From Actinomadura litoris (GTDB lineage: Bacteria > Actinomycetota > Actinomycetes > Streptosporangiales > Streptosporangiaceae): DNA of 64,000 nucleotides. Made by a program: the position numbers and the translations under genes. The notes beneath the pieces are model-generated. The model saw only the letters and a program-made list of their open reading frames with translations. It made no database searches and was not told the origin of the DNA. The stretch is taken from contig NZ_WOFH01000009.1 of assembly GCF_009733595.1 (NCBI RefSeq), forward strand, positions 310,001-374,000. Direction: 5' to 3'. Shown piece by piece: positions 15,814 through 27,785 of this stretch. Within the stretch, counting starts at the first letter, position 1. The number at the start of each line of letters is the position of its first letter.

Positions 15814-17145
15814 GTGCGGGTGACGGTGTCGGCGGTCCTGGCGGCGCTGGTGCTGTCCACCGCGCTGTACGTGGTGCTGCTGGTGCTGCTCAGGCGGCAG
15901 GCCGCCGACGACCAGGAGCGGGACCTCGCCCGGGAGGGCCGCCGGGTCGTCACGGAGATCCACTCCGGGACGCTCGGCCCGCGCGTCAACAGCCCCGACG
16001 GCGGCCTCCAGCAGGTCCAGGACGGGCAGGGGCGGATCGTCTCGGCCACCGCCGCGATGGAGGGGCGGCCGCCCCTCCGGTTCCCGCCGCCCTCCTCCGG
16101 CGATACCCGCAGCGACGGGCGCACCTGCTCGGTGGACGCCCCGCGCGGCCGGTGCTTCCAGATCGTCGTGTACCGGGCCGGGGTGGGCCAGGGGCAGCGG
16201 CTCGTCTACACGCTCGCACCCGAGCCGGGGCTGCTGCCGCGCCCGCTGATGGCGGGGCTGCTGGCGCTCGGCATCCCGGCGATCTCCGGCCTCGCCGGCT
16301 ACCTGACCTGGCTGTCGGCGAGCCGGACGCTGCGCCCGGTGGACGCGATCCGCCGGGAGCTGGACGAGATCACCGCGACCGACCTGGAGCGCCGGGTGCC
16401 GGTGCCGCCCCGCCGCGACGAGGTGGCGCTGCTCGCCCGCAGCGTCAACGCGACCCTGGACCGGCTGGAGCAGGCCGTCGCGCGGCAGCGGGCGTTCGTC
16501 TCCGACGTGTCCCACGAGCTGCGCAGCCCGCTGACCGGGCTGCGGACGGAGCTGGAGCTGGCCCTCGCCGACCCGGACGCCACCGACCTGCCCGAGACCC
16601 TCCAGGCGATCCTCAGCAACACCGACCGGGTCACGGCGGTGGTGGACGACCTGCTGGCGCTCGCGCGGCTGGAGGCCGACCGCGACTTCACCCGCGAGGT
16701 CGTCGATCTGACCGAGCTGGTGGACCAGGAGGTGCTGCGCCGCCCCCGCCGCGCCCAGGTGACCGTGCTGTCGGAGGGGCCGGTGCGGGTGAACGGCGGG
16801 CGCAGCGAGCTGGCGCGGCTGCTGACCAACCTGATCGACAACGCCGACCGGCACGCGGAGCGCGCGGTGACGGTGATCGTCGGCATCGTGCTGCCCGCGA
16901 CCGCGCTGGTCGAGGTGATCGACGACGGCATCGGGATCGCGCCCGAGGACCGCGACCGGGTGTTCGAGCGCTTCACCCGCCTCGCGGAGGGGCGGCACCG
17001 GGACGCGGGCGGCACGGGCCTCGGCCTCGCGATCTCGCTGGACATCGCCGAGGCGCACGGCGGCACGCTCGTCCTGACCGACCGCGCGGACGGGGTGCGC
17101 GGGGCGCGCTTCGTGCTCCGCCTGCCCGCCCTGCCGCCCGGCTGA
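15814..17145 (+). CDS. Sensor histidine kinase (HAMP domain)
   Basis: A 443-residue membrane sensor kinase. It has a first membrane helix (VTVSAVLAALVLSTALYVVLLVLL), an extracytoplasmic region of about 110 residues with two cysteines (GRTCSVDAP, GRCFQI), a second helix (MAGLLALGIPAISGLAGYLTW) and a HAMP segment (LRPVDAIRRELDEITATDLERR). The H-box is SDVSHELRSPLTGLRTELEL, with the phosphorylated His near residue 236. Then come the N-box LLTNLIDNADRHAE, D-box VIDDGIGIA, F-box VFERFTRL and G2-box GGTGLGLAIS. No response regulator is adjacent, so it is an orphan here. The GTG start follows GGAG by 6 bases. About 27 codons of coding-like sequence precede it without a canonical start. Confidence 0.93.
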   Translation: MRVTVSAVLAALVLSTALYVVLLVLLRRQAADDQERDLAREGRRVVTEIHSGTLGPRVNSPDGGLQQVQDGQGRIVSATAAMEGRPPLRFPPPSSGDTRSDGRTCSVDAPRGRCFQIVVYRAGVGQGQRLVYTLAPEPGLLPRPLMAGLLALGIPAISGLAGYLTWLSASRTLRPVDAIRRELDEITATDLERRVPVPPRRDEVALLARSVNATLDRLEQAVARQRAFVSDVSHELRSPLTGLRTELELALADPDATDLPETLQAILSNTDRVTAVVDDLLALARLEADRDFTREVVDLTELVDQEVLRRPRRAQVTVLSEGPVRVNGGRSELARLLTNLIDNADRHAERAVTVIVGIVLPATALVEVIDDGIGIAPEDRDRVFERFTRLAEGRHRDAGGTGLGLAISLDIAEAHGGTLVLTDRADGVRGARFVLRLPALPPG

Positions 17146-17148
17146 GCC

Positions 17149-17355
17149 TCAGTCGAGGCCGAGGTCGTCGCGCAGGCGGCGGCGCTCGTCCTCCAGCAGC
17201 TCGATCCGGCCGGACAGCTCCTCGCGGGCCGCGAGGTTCTGGCCCGCGTCGACGAAGTCGCCCGCGTCCTCGGTCGGCTGGGGCAGCTCGGCGCGCAGCC
17301 GGTCGAGGTCCGCCTCGACCACGCGCAACCGGTCCCGCTTGTCGGCCTCGCTCAT
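17149..17355 (-). CDS. Small coiled-coil hypothetical protein
   Basis: A 68-residue, highly charged protein beginning MSEADKRDRLRVVEADLDRL and ending RRRLRDDLGLD. Both halves predict helical coiled coil separated by a Pro/Asp/Gly turn (PQPTEDAGDFVDAG). There is no known domain. GGGAG lies 5 bases before the ATG at 17355, and the codon bias is like its neighbours, so I regard it as real. It lies 8 bases downstream of the oxidoreductase gene on the same strand and is probably cotranscribed. It ends only 3 bases from the convergent histidine kinase stop. Confidence 0.75.
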   Translation of the reverse strand: MSEADKRDRLRVVEADLDRLRAELPQPTEDAGDFVDAGQNLAAREELSGRIELLEDERRRLRDDLGLD

Positions 17356-17363
17356 CGTGCTCC

Positions 17364-18311
17364 CTAGATCCGGATGACGGTCGCGCCGTGGCGGGCGGGG
17401 CCGGCGCGATCGTCGGCGAGCGCGCCGGGCGCCGCGTGCAGCGGCACCTCCCGCTCGACCGCGACCCGCAACCCGCCCGAGTCTACGAGGGCCGAGACGC
17501 GCTCCAGCAGCGCGGCGGTCGGCGTGCCGTCGAGGTTGACGCCGCGGATCCGCCGGGCCGCCATCGCGTCCGGGTTCACCGCCCAGGTGGTGCCCGCGTA
17601 GGCCCCGCCCGGACGCAGCAGCCGCACGAGCGCCTCCGCCCCCGCGGTGTCGCTGACCAGGTCGATGACGGTGTCGAGGCCGCCGGGATGCGCGGCGAGC
17701 ACCTGGTCGGTGAACACCCCCGCCGCCGGGTCGACGGTCGCGGCCGCGCCGAGCCCGCGGATCTCCCCGGCCATCGCGCGCCGGGCGGTGGCGACCACCT
17801 TCGCCCCGGACGCGGCGGCGAGCTGCACCACGGCCCGGCCGACGCCGGTCGTCGCCCCGGCCACGAGGACGGCCTGCCCGGCCGTCACCCTGGCGGCCTC
17901 GACCAGCTCCAGCGCGGTCATGCAGGCGGTCGGCACCGCCGCCGCGTCGCTGTAGAGCAGGCGGTCCGGGATCCGCCCGACCGGGCCGTGCTGGTCGACG
18001 ACGGCGTACTCGGCGTAGGTGCCGAGGCCGCGCGCGACGTCGGACAGGCACCCGTAGACCTGCTCGCCGTGCCGCAGCCGGGTGACGCCCTCCCCGACGT
18101 CCTCGACGACGCCCGCGCCGTCCCGGCCGAGGACGAGCGGGAACGCCGCGTCCACCGAGTCCTTGAGCGCGCCCTCGGCGATCCTCCAGTCCAGCGTGTT
18201 CACCCCGGCCGCGATCACCTTCACCAGCAGCTGGCCCGGCCCGGGCTCCGGCCGCGGCACGTTCGCCAGCACGGGTGTCGCGCCGTACTCCGGCACGGCG
18301 ATGGCTCGCAT
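17364..18311 (-). CDS. NADPH:quinone oxidoreductase-like alcohol dehydrogenase (MDR superfamily)
   Basis: A 315-residue medium-chain dehydrogenase/reductase of the zinc-free quinone oxidoreductase type. The N-terminal GroES-like domain contains VIAAGVNTLDWRIAEG and LGRDGAGVVEDVGEGVTRL. The nucleotide fold has VLVAGATTGVGRAVVQLAAASGAKVVATA around residues 145-175, close to the AxxGxxG pattern of NADPH-dependent members. The structural zinc cysteine cluster is absent. It would reduce quinones or enones with NADPH in the cytoplasm. The start at ATG 18311 (MRAIAVPEYG) is the family's usual beginning. Confidence 0.88.
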   Translation of the reverse strand: MRAIAVPEYGATPVLANVPRPEPGPGQLLVKVIAAGVNTLDWRIAEGALKDSVDAAFPLVLGRDGAGVVEDVGEGVTRLRHGEQVYGCLSDVARGLGTYAEYAVVDQHGPVGRIPDRLLYSDAAAVPTACMTALELVEAARVTAGQAVLVAGATTGVGRAVVQLAAASGAKVVATARRAMAGEIRGLGAAATVDPAAGVFTDQVLAAHPGGLDTVIDLVSDTAGAEALVRLLRPGGAYAGTTWAVNPDAMAARRIRGVNLDGTPTAALLERVSALVDSGGLRVAVEREVPLHAAPGALADDRAGPARHGATVIRI

Positions 18312-18408
18312 GGCTTCCCCCGATCGATCACTGCGAGGGCGCCGGCCCCCGCGAGTCGATCTACCCGAAGGCTTGCCGATCACACGGCCGAGGCAGGGAA
18401 AGAGCAGG

Positions 18409-20859
18409 TCAGCGCGGGAACCCGGGCGGGAAGGTGATCGGCGGCACCGGCACCTGCTGGTCGCCGCCGCCTCCACCTCCGCCGTCGCCGCCCCCGCCGC
18501 GCGGCGGGCGGCGCTTGGAGCCCTTGCTGAGGCGCAGCGTGATCGTGTCGCCGGGCTCGGCGGTGCGCGCGCCCGGCTCCATCTCGGCGACGGTGCCCTT
18601 CGGGTACCTCCCCGACTCGACGGGGGCCCCGACGCGCGCCCTGAACCCGGCGGCGCGCAGCCTCGCGACGGCCTGCGCCGGCCTCAGCCCGCGCACGTCC
18701 GGCACCTTCGCCTTGTCCTCACCCGAGCCCTTGCTGAAGAAGTGCGAGGGCGGGCGGTGGAACGGCTCGGCGGGCGTGTCCGCCAGGGCGCCGAGCATGC
18801 TCTCCTGCCAGATCGGCGCGGGGATCGTCGCGCCGAACACCGCCCCGTAGCACTCGCCGTCCATGCACAGGTTCTCCATGGGGTAGCGGTAGCCGCCGCG
18901 CGGGTCCCCGACCCACACGGCCGACGCCAGCTCGGGCGTGTACCCGGCGAACCAGGCGGCGGAGAAGTTGTCGACGGTGCCGGTCTTCCCGGCGGCGGGG
19001 CGGCCGAGCCCGAGCCCCTTGGCCGTGCCCTTGGTCAGCACGCCGCTGAGGACGTAGTTCACGGCGTCCGCCACGTCCTTGTCGATCGCCTGCTCGCACC
19101 CCGCCCCGGGCACCTTGATCTGGTGCCCGGACGCGTCGGTGACCCGGCGGATCGCGATCGGCGAGCAGTACCGGCCGCGCGCGCCGAACGCCGCGTAGGC
19201 CGCGGCGAGCCGCACCGGGGAGACGGGGTTGAACCCGAGCGTGAACGAGGGGTACTGCTCCAGCGGCTCGCCGCTGGCCTGCCGCATCCCGAGCTTCTCG
19301 GCCATCTTGACCGTCTGGCACAGCCCGACCTTCTTCTCCAGCGCGAGGAAGAAGGTGTTGACCGAGTGGTGCGTCCCGGTGACGAGGCTGAAGCTCTTGC
19401 CGCCCTCGCCGTCGGCGGCGTTGCGCAGCGGGGTGCCGGGGTCGCCGCGGCTGCGGCCCTTGCAGTCGCGGTAGCCGACGGCGGTGTAGGAGCGCGGCGC
19501 CATCAGCCGCGTCCCGAACGGCATGCCCTCGTCCAGCGCGGCGGCCAGCGTGAACGCCTTGAACGTCGATCCGGCCTGCATGCCGATGCTGGAGCCGTGG
19601 CTGGCGTCGGCGGCGAAGTTGATCCAGGTCTTGCCGCGTTCCCGGTCGGGCCCGAGCCTGCGGTCCACGACCATCGCCTTGATCTCGCCGGTGCCGGGTT
19701 CGACCATCGCCTCGGCGGCGGCCTTGTGCGCGGAGTTCCTGCGCGGGACGTGCCCGTCCACGGCCCGCTGCGCGGCCCGCTGCGCGCGCCGGTCCAGCGT
19801 CGTGCGGATGGTGAGGCCGCCCCGTTTGAGCAGCTTCTCCCGTTCCTGCGGCGTCTTCCCGAACACCGGGCTGGTGAGGATCTCCCGCTGCACGTAGTCG
19901 CAGAAGAACGGCGCCTCGCTCGTGACGCAGCCGCTCCTGGCGTCCTGGACGCGCAGCGCGATCGGCTGCCGGGCGGTCGCCTCCGCCGTCGCGGAGTCGA
20001 TCCAGCCGAGCTCGGCCATCCGCCGCAGCACGGTGTCGCGGCGCTCGCGGGCCATGCCCGGATGGTGGACGGGGTCGTAGGCGTAGGGGTAGCGGATCAC
20101 CCCGGCCAGCAGCGCGGCCTCGGCGAGGTCCAGCTTGGACGCGGGCTTGGAGAAGTAGTGCCGGGACGCGGCCTCGATGCCGTACGCGCCGTCGCCGTAG
20201 TAGGCGATGTTGAGGTAGCGGCGGAGGATCTCGTCCTTGGGGTAGCGCTTCTCCAGCGCCACCGCGTACCGCAGCTCGCGGATCTTGCGGGCGGGCGAGA
20301 TCTCCTTGGCGGCGCGCTGCTCGGCCCGGGAGTCGGCGGTGGTCAGCAGCAGGTTCTTGACGTACTGCTGGGTGATGCCCGAGCCGCCCTGCGTCACCTT
20401 GCCGCTGCTCAGGTTGCTCGCCAGCGCCCGCAGCGTGCCCTGGGAGTCGATCGCGCCGTGCTCGTAGAAGCGGCTGTCCTCGATCGCGAGGACGGCGCGC
20501 CGCGCGATCGGCGCGATGCCCTTGAGCGGGACGTCCACCCGGTTCTGGTAGAAGAACGTCGCGATCGGGGTGCCGTCGGCGGCGAGGATCCTGGAGCGCT
20601 GCGGCACGCCGGAGGTGCTCAGCCCCTCCGGCTCGCTCCCGAACCAGTGCGCCGCGTCGCGGGTGCCGACCCCGGCGGTGCAGGCGGTGGGCAGGATCAT
20701 CAGCGCGACCAGCACGCCCGACAGCCCGCCGAGCGCGCCCAGCCCGCGGATCGCGCGGGCCTTCTCGGCGCGCGTGGTGGACGCGGCGAACACCCGCCGC
20801 GGGCGGCGTCCCGGGGTGGGGAGCGGGCCCCGGCCGCCACTTCCTGCCTTGATCGGCAC
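18409..20859 (-). CDS. Class A penicillin-binding protein with C-terminal PASTA domain
   Basis: A bifunctional peptidoglycan synthase of 816 residues: lipid II polymerase (glycosyltransferase) plus DD-transpeptidase, anchored by one helix (LGGLSGVLVALMILPTACTAGV). GT51 motifs include AIEDSRFYEHGAID (catalytic Glu), GGSGITQQYVKNLL and RKIRELRYAVALEKRY. Transpeptidase motifs are GSTFKAF (SxxK nucleophile Ser), HSVNTF (SxN) and AAGKTGTVD (KTG). After residue ~690 one PASTA domain (VPDVRGLRPAQAVARLRAAG) is followed by a Gly-rich, Pro-ending tail. The GTG at 20859 (MPIKAGSG) is my choice. Its ribosome site is weak, so a start a few codons upstream cannot be excluded. It converges on nothing and may be monocistronic. 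Confidence 0.92.
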   Translation of the reverse strand: MPIKAGSGGRGPLPTPGRRPRRVFAASTTRAEKARAIRGLGALGGLSGVLVALMILPTACTAGVGTRDAAHWFGSEPEGLSTSGVPQRSRILAADGTPIATFFYQNRVDVPLKGIAPIARRAVLAIEDSRFYEHGAIDSQGTLRALASNLSSGKVTQGGSGITQQYVKNLLLTTADSRAEQRAAKEISPARKIRELRYAVALEKRYPKDEILRRYLNIAYYGDGAYGIEAASRHYFSKPASKLDLAEAALLAGVIRYPYAYDPVHHPGMARERRDTVLRRMAELGWIDSATAEATARQPIALRVQDARSGCVTSEAPFFCDYVQREILTSPVFGKTPQEREKLLKRGGLTIRTTLDRRAQRAAQRAVDGHVPRRNSAHKAAAEAMVEPGTGEIKAMVVDRRLGPDRERGKTWINFAADASHGSSIGMQAGSTFKAFTLAAALDEGMPFGTRLMAPRSYTAVGYRDCKGRSRGDPGTPLRNAADGEGGKSFSLVTGTHHSVNTFFLALEKKVGLCQTVKMAEKLGMRQASGEPLEQYPSFTLGFNPVSPVRLAAAYAAFGARGRYCSPIAIRRVTDASGHQIKVPGAGCEQAIDKDVADAVNYVLSGVLTKGTAKGLGLGRPAAGKTGTVDNFSAAWFAGYTPELASAVWVGDPRGGYRYPMENLCMDGECYGAVFGATIPAPIWQESMLGALADTPAEPFHRPPSHFFSKGSGEDKAKVPDVRGLRPAQAVARLRAAGFRARVGAPVESGRYPKGTVAEMEPGARTAEPGDTITLRLSKGSKRRPPRGGGGDGGGGGGGDQQVPVPPITFPPGFPR

Positions 20860-20974
20860 GCGCTCAGGGTAGACGGGCGACACCCGCCGGACCACCCCAT
20901 CGAAGATTCTTCGGGCGATATCCCCCGACGCCCGGGAACCCGCCGGCGCGCGCCGATGCCGCGGGACCCCCGGT

Positions 20975-22012
20975 TCAGGCGTCCCGGCCGCGCCGCTCCC
21001 AGACTCTGACACGATCGCGGAATACCCGCGAAACCGCGCGCAACTCCGCTTCGGGATCAAGGCCCTGCTCACCGGCCTCCCGGACGAGCGCGAAAAGCCT
21101 TACGCCGAGGTCGCTCCCGGCGTCCGGGCCGTTCCCCGCACCGCTCTCCGCACCGTTTTCCGGGCCGTTCCCCGAGGTCAGGGCGCCGTTCGCGGCAGGG
21201 GCGAGGTCGCCGGGGGCGCCCATCCGCCGGGCCCGGCGCTGGAGTTGCGCCGCCAGCGACAGCGCGGGCTGGCCCATCGGCACGCCGTCCAGCGCGGACG
21301 CCTCGTCGCCGCTCTTGGCCGCCCGCTCGGCCGCCTTGATCTGCTCCCAGTTGGCGTCGACCTCGTCGGCGCCGGAGACCGACACGTCCGCGAACACGTG
21401 CGGATGCCGCCGGACGAGCTTGTCGACGATCCCGCCCGCGACGTCGTCCACGGTGAACGCGGTCTCGTCGGCGCGCTCGGAGGCCACCACCGAGTGGAAC
21501 GCGACCTGGAGCAGCACGTCGCCGAGCTCCTCCCGCAGCGCCCCGAGGTCACCCGACTCGATCGTGTCGAGGACCTCGTAGGCCTCCTCCAGCAGGTACG
21601 GCGCGAGGGTCTCGTGCGTCTGCTCCCGGTCCCACGGGCACTCGCGGCGCAGCGTCTCCATCACCGCGACGAGGTCGAGCAGCCGCGCGCCGGGCAGGTC
21701 GTAGGACCCGTGCAGCACCTCGACGTCCAGCGGGTCGTTCAGGACGAGCGTGCCGACCTCGCGCATCAGCGCCTCGTCGCCCTCGGGCGCCGCGACCCAC
21801 ACGACCTCCTCCCGGCGCGCCGCCGCGACCAGGTCGCGCGCGTCGGGGGCCGCCACCTCCTCCGGGGCGATCCCGGCGTCGCGCAGGTACGGCAGCAGCG
21901 GATGCCCGGCCCGCACCCGCACCCGCGCGGCCGACCGGAGGGCCTCCCACGCCTTCCACGTCAGCAGGCCGGGCGCCACGCGGTGCGTGGTGGCGAGCAG
22001 GGTCAGGCTCAT
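20975..22012 (-). CDS. mazG: Nucleoside triphosphate pyrophosphohydrolase MazG
   Basis: A 345-residue house-cleaning enzyme that hydrolyses non-canonical or oxidised NTPs to NMP and pyrophosphate. The MazG domain is clear: MRRECPWDREQTHETLAPYLLEEAYEVLDTIE-like sequence from residue 118 (MetTLRRECPWD onward), then the EELGDVLLQVAFHSVVA metal-binding EExxE...ExxD helices, HPHVFADV and NWEQIKAAER. The N-terminal ~110 residues are the poorly conserved extra domain seen in actinobacterial MazG. Near residue 275 there is a low-complexity Asn/Gly/Glu linker (SGNGPENGAESGAGNGP). ATG 22012 overlaps the stop of the SurA-like lipoprotein gene (ATGA), forming the usual mfd-lipoprotein-mazG series. Confidence 0.93.
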   Translation of the reverse strand: MSLTLLATTHRVAPGLLTWKAWEALRSAARVRVRAGHPLLPYLRDAGIAPEEVAAPDARDLVAAARREEVVWVAAPEGDEALMREVGTLVLNDPLDVEVLHGSYDLPGARLLDLVAVMETLRRECPWDREQTHETLAPYLLEEAYEVLDTIESGDLGALREELGDVLLQVAFHSVVASERADETAFTVDDVAGGIVDKLVRRHPHVFADVSVSGADEVDANWEQIKAAERAAKSGDEASALDGVPMGQPALSLAAQLQRRARRMGAPGDLAPAANGALTSGNGPENGAESGAGNGPDAGSDLGVRLFALVREAGEQGLDPEAELRAVSRVFRDRVRVWERRGRDA

Positions 22013-22677
22013 GAGCGGTCGAGGCCCGACTCGGGGCTGGACAGCCGGTAGGCGACCTGGCCGACGTTGCCGCGCAGCGGGTCGAACGTCCCGTACCGGG
22101 GGTTGACCTCGATGTGCAGGCGGCCCGCGGTGCCGCGGATGAGCTGGGTGTAGCGCTGGCCCGCCTGCATCGTCGCGGGGCTCTGCGGGTTGCCGTCGGC
22201 GCCGAACCGCTCCAGCACCAGCCGCTTGGTCGCGACGTAGCGGGCCAGGTCGCGCGTCCGGTCGCGGGGCAGCCCGCTCGCCAGCGTGATCGAGGCGGCG
22301 CCGCCCGGCTGCTGGTTCATCTCGCGCAGGACGTCGTCGGTGCGGCCGTCGGGCACCGACACCCCCTGCTCCTTCGCCAGCTTGTCGGCGACCTGGAAGT
22401 TCACCAGCAGCGTCAGCGCCATGCGCAGGTCGGACTCGCCCGCCTCGGTGCCGAGCTGGTCGCCCTGGCCCGCGGCGCCGGCGCGGATCCGGTTGGCGAC
22501 CGCGTCGTTCTTGAACTGCCCGCGCCAGTCGCGGACGGTCTGGCTGAGGGAGGTGACCGTGATGCGGTCCTCACCCACGATGGCGGCGGTACCGGGCTTC
22601 GGCGCGTCGCCGCACCCGGCCAGCGCGCCGGCCGCCACCAGGGCGGCCGCCGCGATCTTCACGGACCTACCGGACAC
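22009..22677 (-). CDS. SurA N-terminal-like lipoprotein
   Basis: A 222-residue lipoprotein with signal VKIAAAALVAAGALAGC (lipobox LAGC, Cys at residue 22). The following helical region (VTSLSQTVRDWRGQF, LRMALTLLVNFQVADKLAKEQGVSV) matches the SurA-N/trigger-factor-C type chaperone fold found in actinobacterial lipoproteins encoded between mfd and eno (LpqU-region genes in mycobacteria). No PPIase domain follows, so a chaperone-like role outside the membrane is inference. The GTG start at 22677 follows GAGATGGGG. Its stop overlaps mazG by 4 bases. Confidence 0.82.
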   Translation of the reverse strand: MSGRSVKIAAAALVAAGALAGCGDAPKPGTAAIVGEDRITVTSLSQTVRDWRGQFKNDAVANRIRAGAAGQGDQLGTEAGESDLRMALTLLVNFQVADKLAKEQGVSVPDGRTDDVLREMNQQPGGAASITLASGLPRDRTRDLARYVATKRLVLERFGADGNPQSPATMQAGQRYTQLIRGTAGRLHIEVNPRYGTFDPLRGNVGQVAYRLSSPESGLDRS

Positions 22678-22719
22678 GGGACCCCATCTCGTCGTTGATC
22701 ATTTCAGGACCGCGCCAGC

Positions 22720-26271
<3,552 letters not shown>

Positions 26272-26532
26272 CTTCGCCAGCTACTCGATCCGCCGCTGAG
26301 GGACGCACCGGCCCGGTGCGCGCGGGCCGCCCACGGTCGCCAGGGCAGCCCGAAGAACCGGAATCCGTCCGGACCCGGTGCCTGTACCAGGGTACGCGCC
26401 CCCCGGAGGCACCCGGTTACCCGCCCGCGCGGGACGCTCGGCGCGGGTGGTCCACCCGGGGCGCGACACGGCCGTGCCCAACAATGGGCAAATAGCGGAC
26501 AGAGCGCAGTCGGACGATTACGCTGCGAGACT
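26272..26532. other. Divergent intergenic region, mfd / methyltransferase
   Basis: 261 bases between two divergent starts. It must hold both promoters. GC content falls toward the methyltransferase side (a stretch around 26480-26530 with CAATGGGCAAATAGCGG), as expected of a promoter, but I cannot assign hexamers with confidence. No small gene is evident. Confidence 0.4.
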
Positions 26533-27555
26533 GTGACCGATCTGCGTACGCCGCCGGTCAGCGACGGCGATCTCTTCTCCGAACGCGCCCGCCAGTACGC
26601 CCTAGAGAAGCCCCTGCAGCGGATCCACATCCTGGAGGCGGGGTGCGGCTGGGGCGAGGGGCTGGACCTCGGCGACCATGACCACCAGGTCACGGGCGTC
26701 GACGTGGAGTCCCCCGAGCTGCGCGCCCGCACCTGCGAGCGCGCCGACCTCGACAGCTGGCACCTGGGCGACCTGCGCACGGTGCCGATGCCGCCGCGCG
26801 CCTACGACGTCGTGCACGCCTCCTACCTGATCGAGCGCGTCCCGCACGCCGAACTCGTCCTCGACCGGTTCGTGGCCGCGCTGAAGCCGGGCGGGCTGCT
26901 GCTGGTCCACCTGCGCGACCGCAACACCGCGTTCGGGTTCCTCGACCGGCACCTCCCCCGCTGGATGCACGCCTCCGGACGGCGGCGCAGGGCCCGCGCC
27001 GGGCGGTCGCCCCGGGGCGCGCACGCCCGCGTCCCCCACCCCGACCCCGCTCCGGAACCGGAGCCGGAGCCCGCCGCCCCCGCGGACGACCCGGGCGACG
27101 TACGGGTCGCCCCCCAGCCCACCACCCCGCCCTCATCAGACGCGCCTTCACCGGACGCGCCCGACCCGGCCGACCCGGCCCAGGCCCGCGCGGAGCCCCG
27201 GAGGCCGGAGCCCCGCAAGGCAGAACCACGGAAGGCAGAACCACGGAAGGCAGAGCCCCGGAAGGGGATCGAGCACCGCGCCGGACGCGGCCGGGCCGCC
27301 CATCCGCCGCCCGCCGTCTACGACCGGGTCGCCTCGCGCCAGGGCATGCAGTGGTACTGCGTGATGCGCGGGCTGGTCGTCGCCGAGGAGTACACGTCCC
27401 GGCAGGCCATCGACGCGCTCGGGGCCGGAACCGGCCTCGCCGACGTGCTGTGCCGGCTGGTGTCGGCGCTCAGCCGGGGCCGTCTCACCGCAGACCACAG
27501 CGAGATAACGCTGGTCATCCGTAAACCCGAGAACCGCTTCGCCCGGGTCATCTGA
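26533..27555 (+). CDS. SAM-dependent methyltransferase split by a Pro/Lys-rich linker
   Basis: A 340-residue protein with a class I methyltransferase core at residues ~30-150. HILEAGCGWGEGLDL is motif I, VTGVDVESPELRART contains the acidic motif II residue, AYDVVHASYLIERVPHAELVLDRFVAALKPGGLLLVHL covers motifs IV-V. From about residue 155 to 265 it becomes a disordered Arg/Pro/Ala/Asp linker containing four tandem EPRKA repeats. A C-terminal ~75-residue folded piece (VASRQGMQWYCVMRGLVVAEEY to the end) follows. The substrate is unknown. It lies at the edge of the polysaccharide region but carries no specific sugar signature. The GTG start has no strong ribosome site. Confidence 0.78.
   Translation: MTDLRTPPVSDGDLFSERARQYALEKPLQRIHILEAGCGWGEGLDLGDHDHQVTGVDVESPELRARTCERADLDSWHLGDLRTVPMPPRAYDVVHASYLIERVPHAELVLDRFVAALKPGGLLLVHLRDRNTAFGFLDRHLPRWMHASGRRRRARAGRSPRGAHARVPHPDPAPEPEPEPAAPADDPGDVRVAPQPTTPPSSDAPSPDAPDPADPAQARAEPRRPEPRKAEPRKAEPRKAEPRKGIEHRAGRGRAAHPPPAVYDRVASRQGMQWYCVMRGLVVAEEYTSRQAIDALGAGTGLADVLCRLVSALSRGRLTADHSEITLVIRKPENRFARVI
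27208..27267 (+). repeat. Four 15-bp tandem repeats encoding EPRKA
   Basis: Units at 27208-27222, 27223-27237, 27238-27252 and 27253-27267. The second and third are identical (GAACCACGGAAGGCA) and the outer two differ by a few bases. They are in frame inside the methyltransferase linker, so copy-number changes would keep the reading frame. Confidence 0.9.
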
Positions 27556-27715
27556 GTCCGCCGCCCCGCCCCCGGGATGCGCGGACGGGCAGGTCCGCAG
27601 TATTTTTCCCTGCGGGAGGAGGGGGACGCGGGGTGGCGTCCACCCGGCCCCCGGCTGGCCCCCACGCCGACTCGTGTCACGCGGACGCCGACCCGACGCC
27701 GACGCGGCCAGCCGT

Positions 27716-27741
27716 CTGGACCAACGACCTGGACCAACGAC
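27716..27741. repeat. Two 13-bp tandem repeats before the APS kinase gene
   Basis: CTGGACCAACGAC occurs at 27716-27728 and again at 27729-27741, followed by a partial third copy (CTGGA). They lie in the 230-base gap between the methyltransferase stop (27555) and the APS kinase start (27786). That gap otherwise shows no gene. TATTTTTCCCTGCGGGAGGAGG near 27600 may belong to a promoter or terminator. Confidence 0.75.
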
Positions 27742-27785
27742 CTGGATCGGCCCGGCCGCGTGCCGGGCCCGGATCGGAGACCGCG

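Noticed and set aside
18082..21009. 975-residue open frame on the plus strand opposite the PBP gene
   Set aside because: The translation is Arg/Gly/Ala/Asp-rich without domains and lies exactly antisense to a clear class A PBP. Long antisense frames are expected at this GC content.
27633..27785. Upstream extension of the APS kinase gene to 27633
   Set aside because: It would translate the 13-bp repeats into Pro/Arg/Asp-rich sequence. GTG 27786 has GGAG 6 bases upstream and fits the sulfurylase-fold start.
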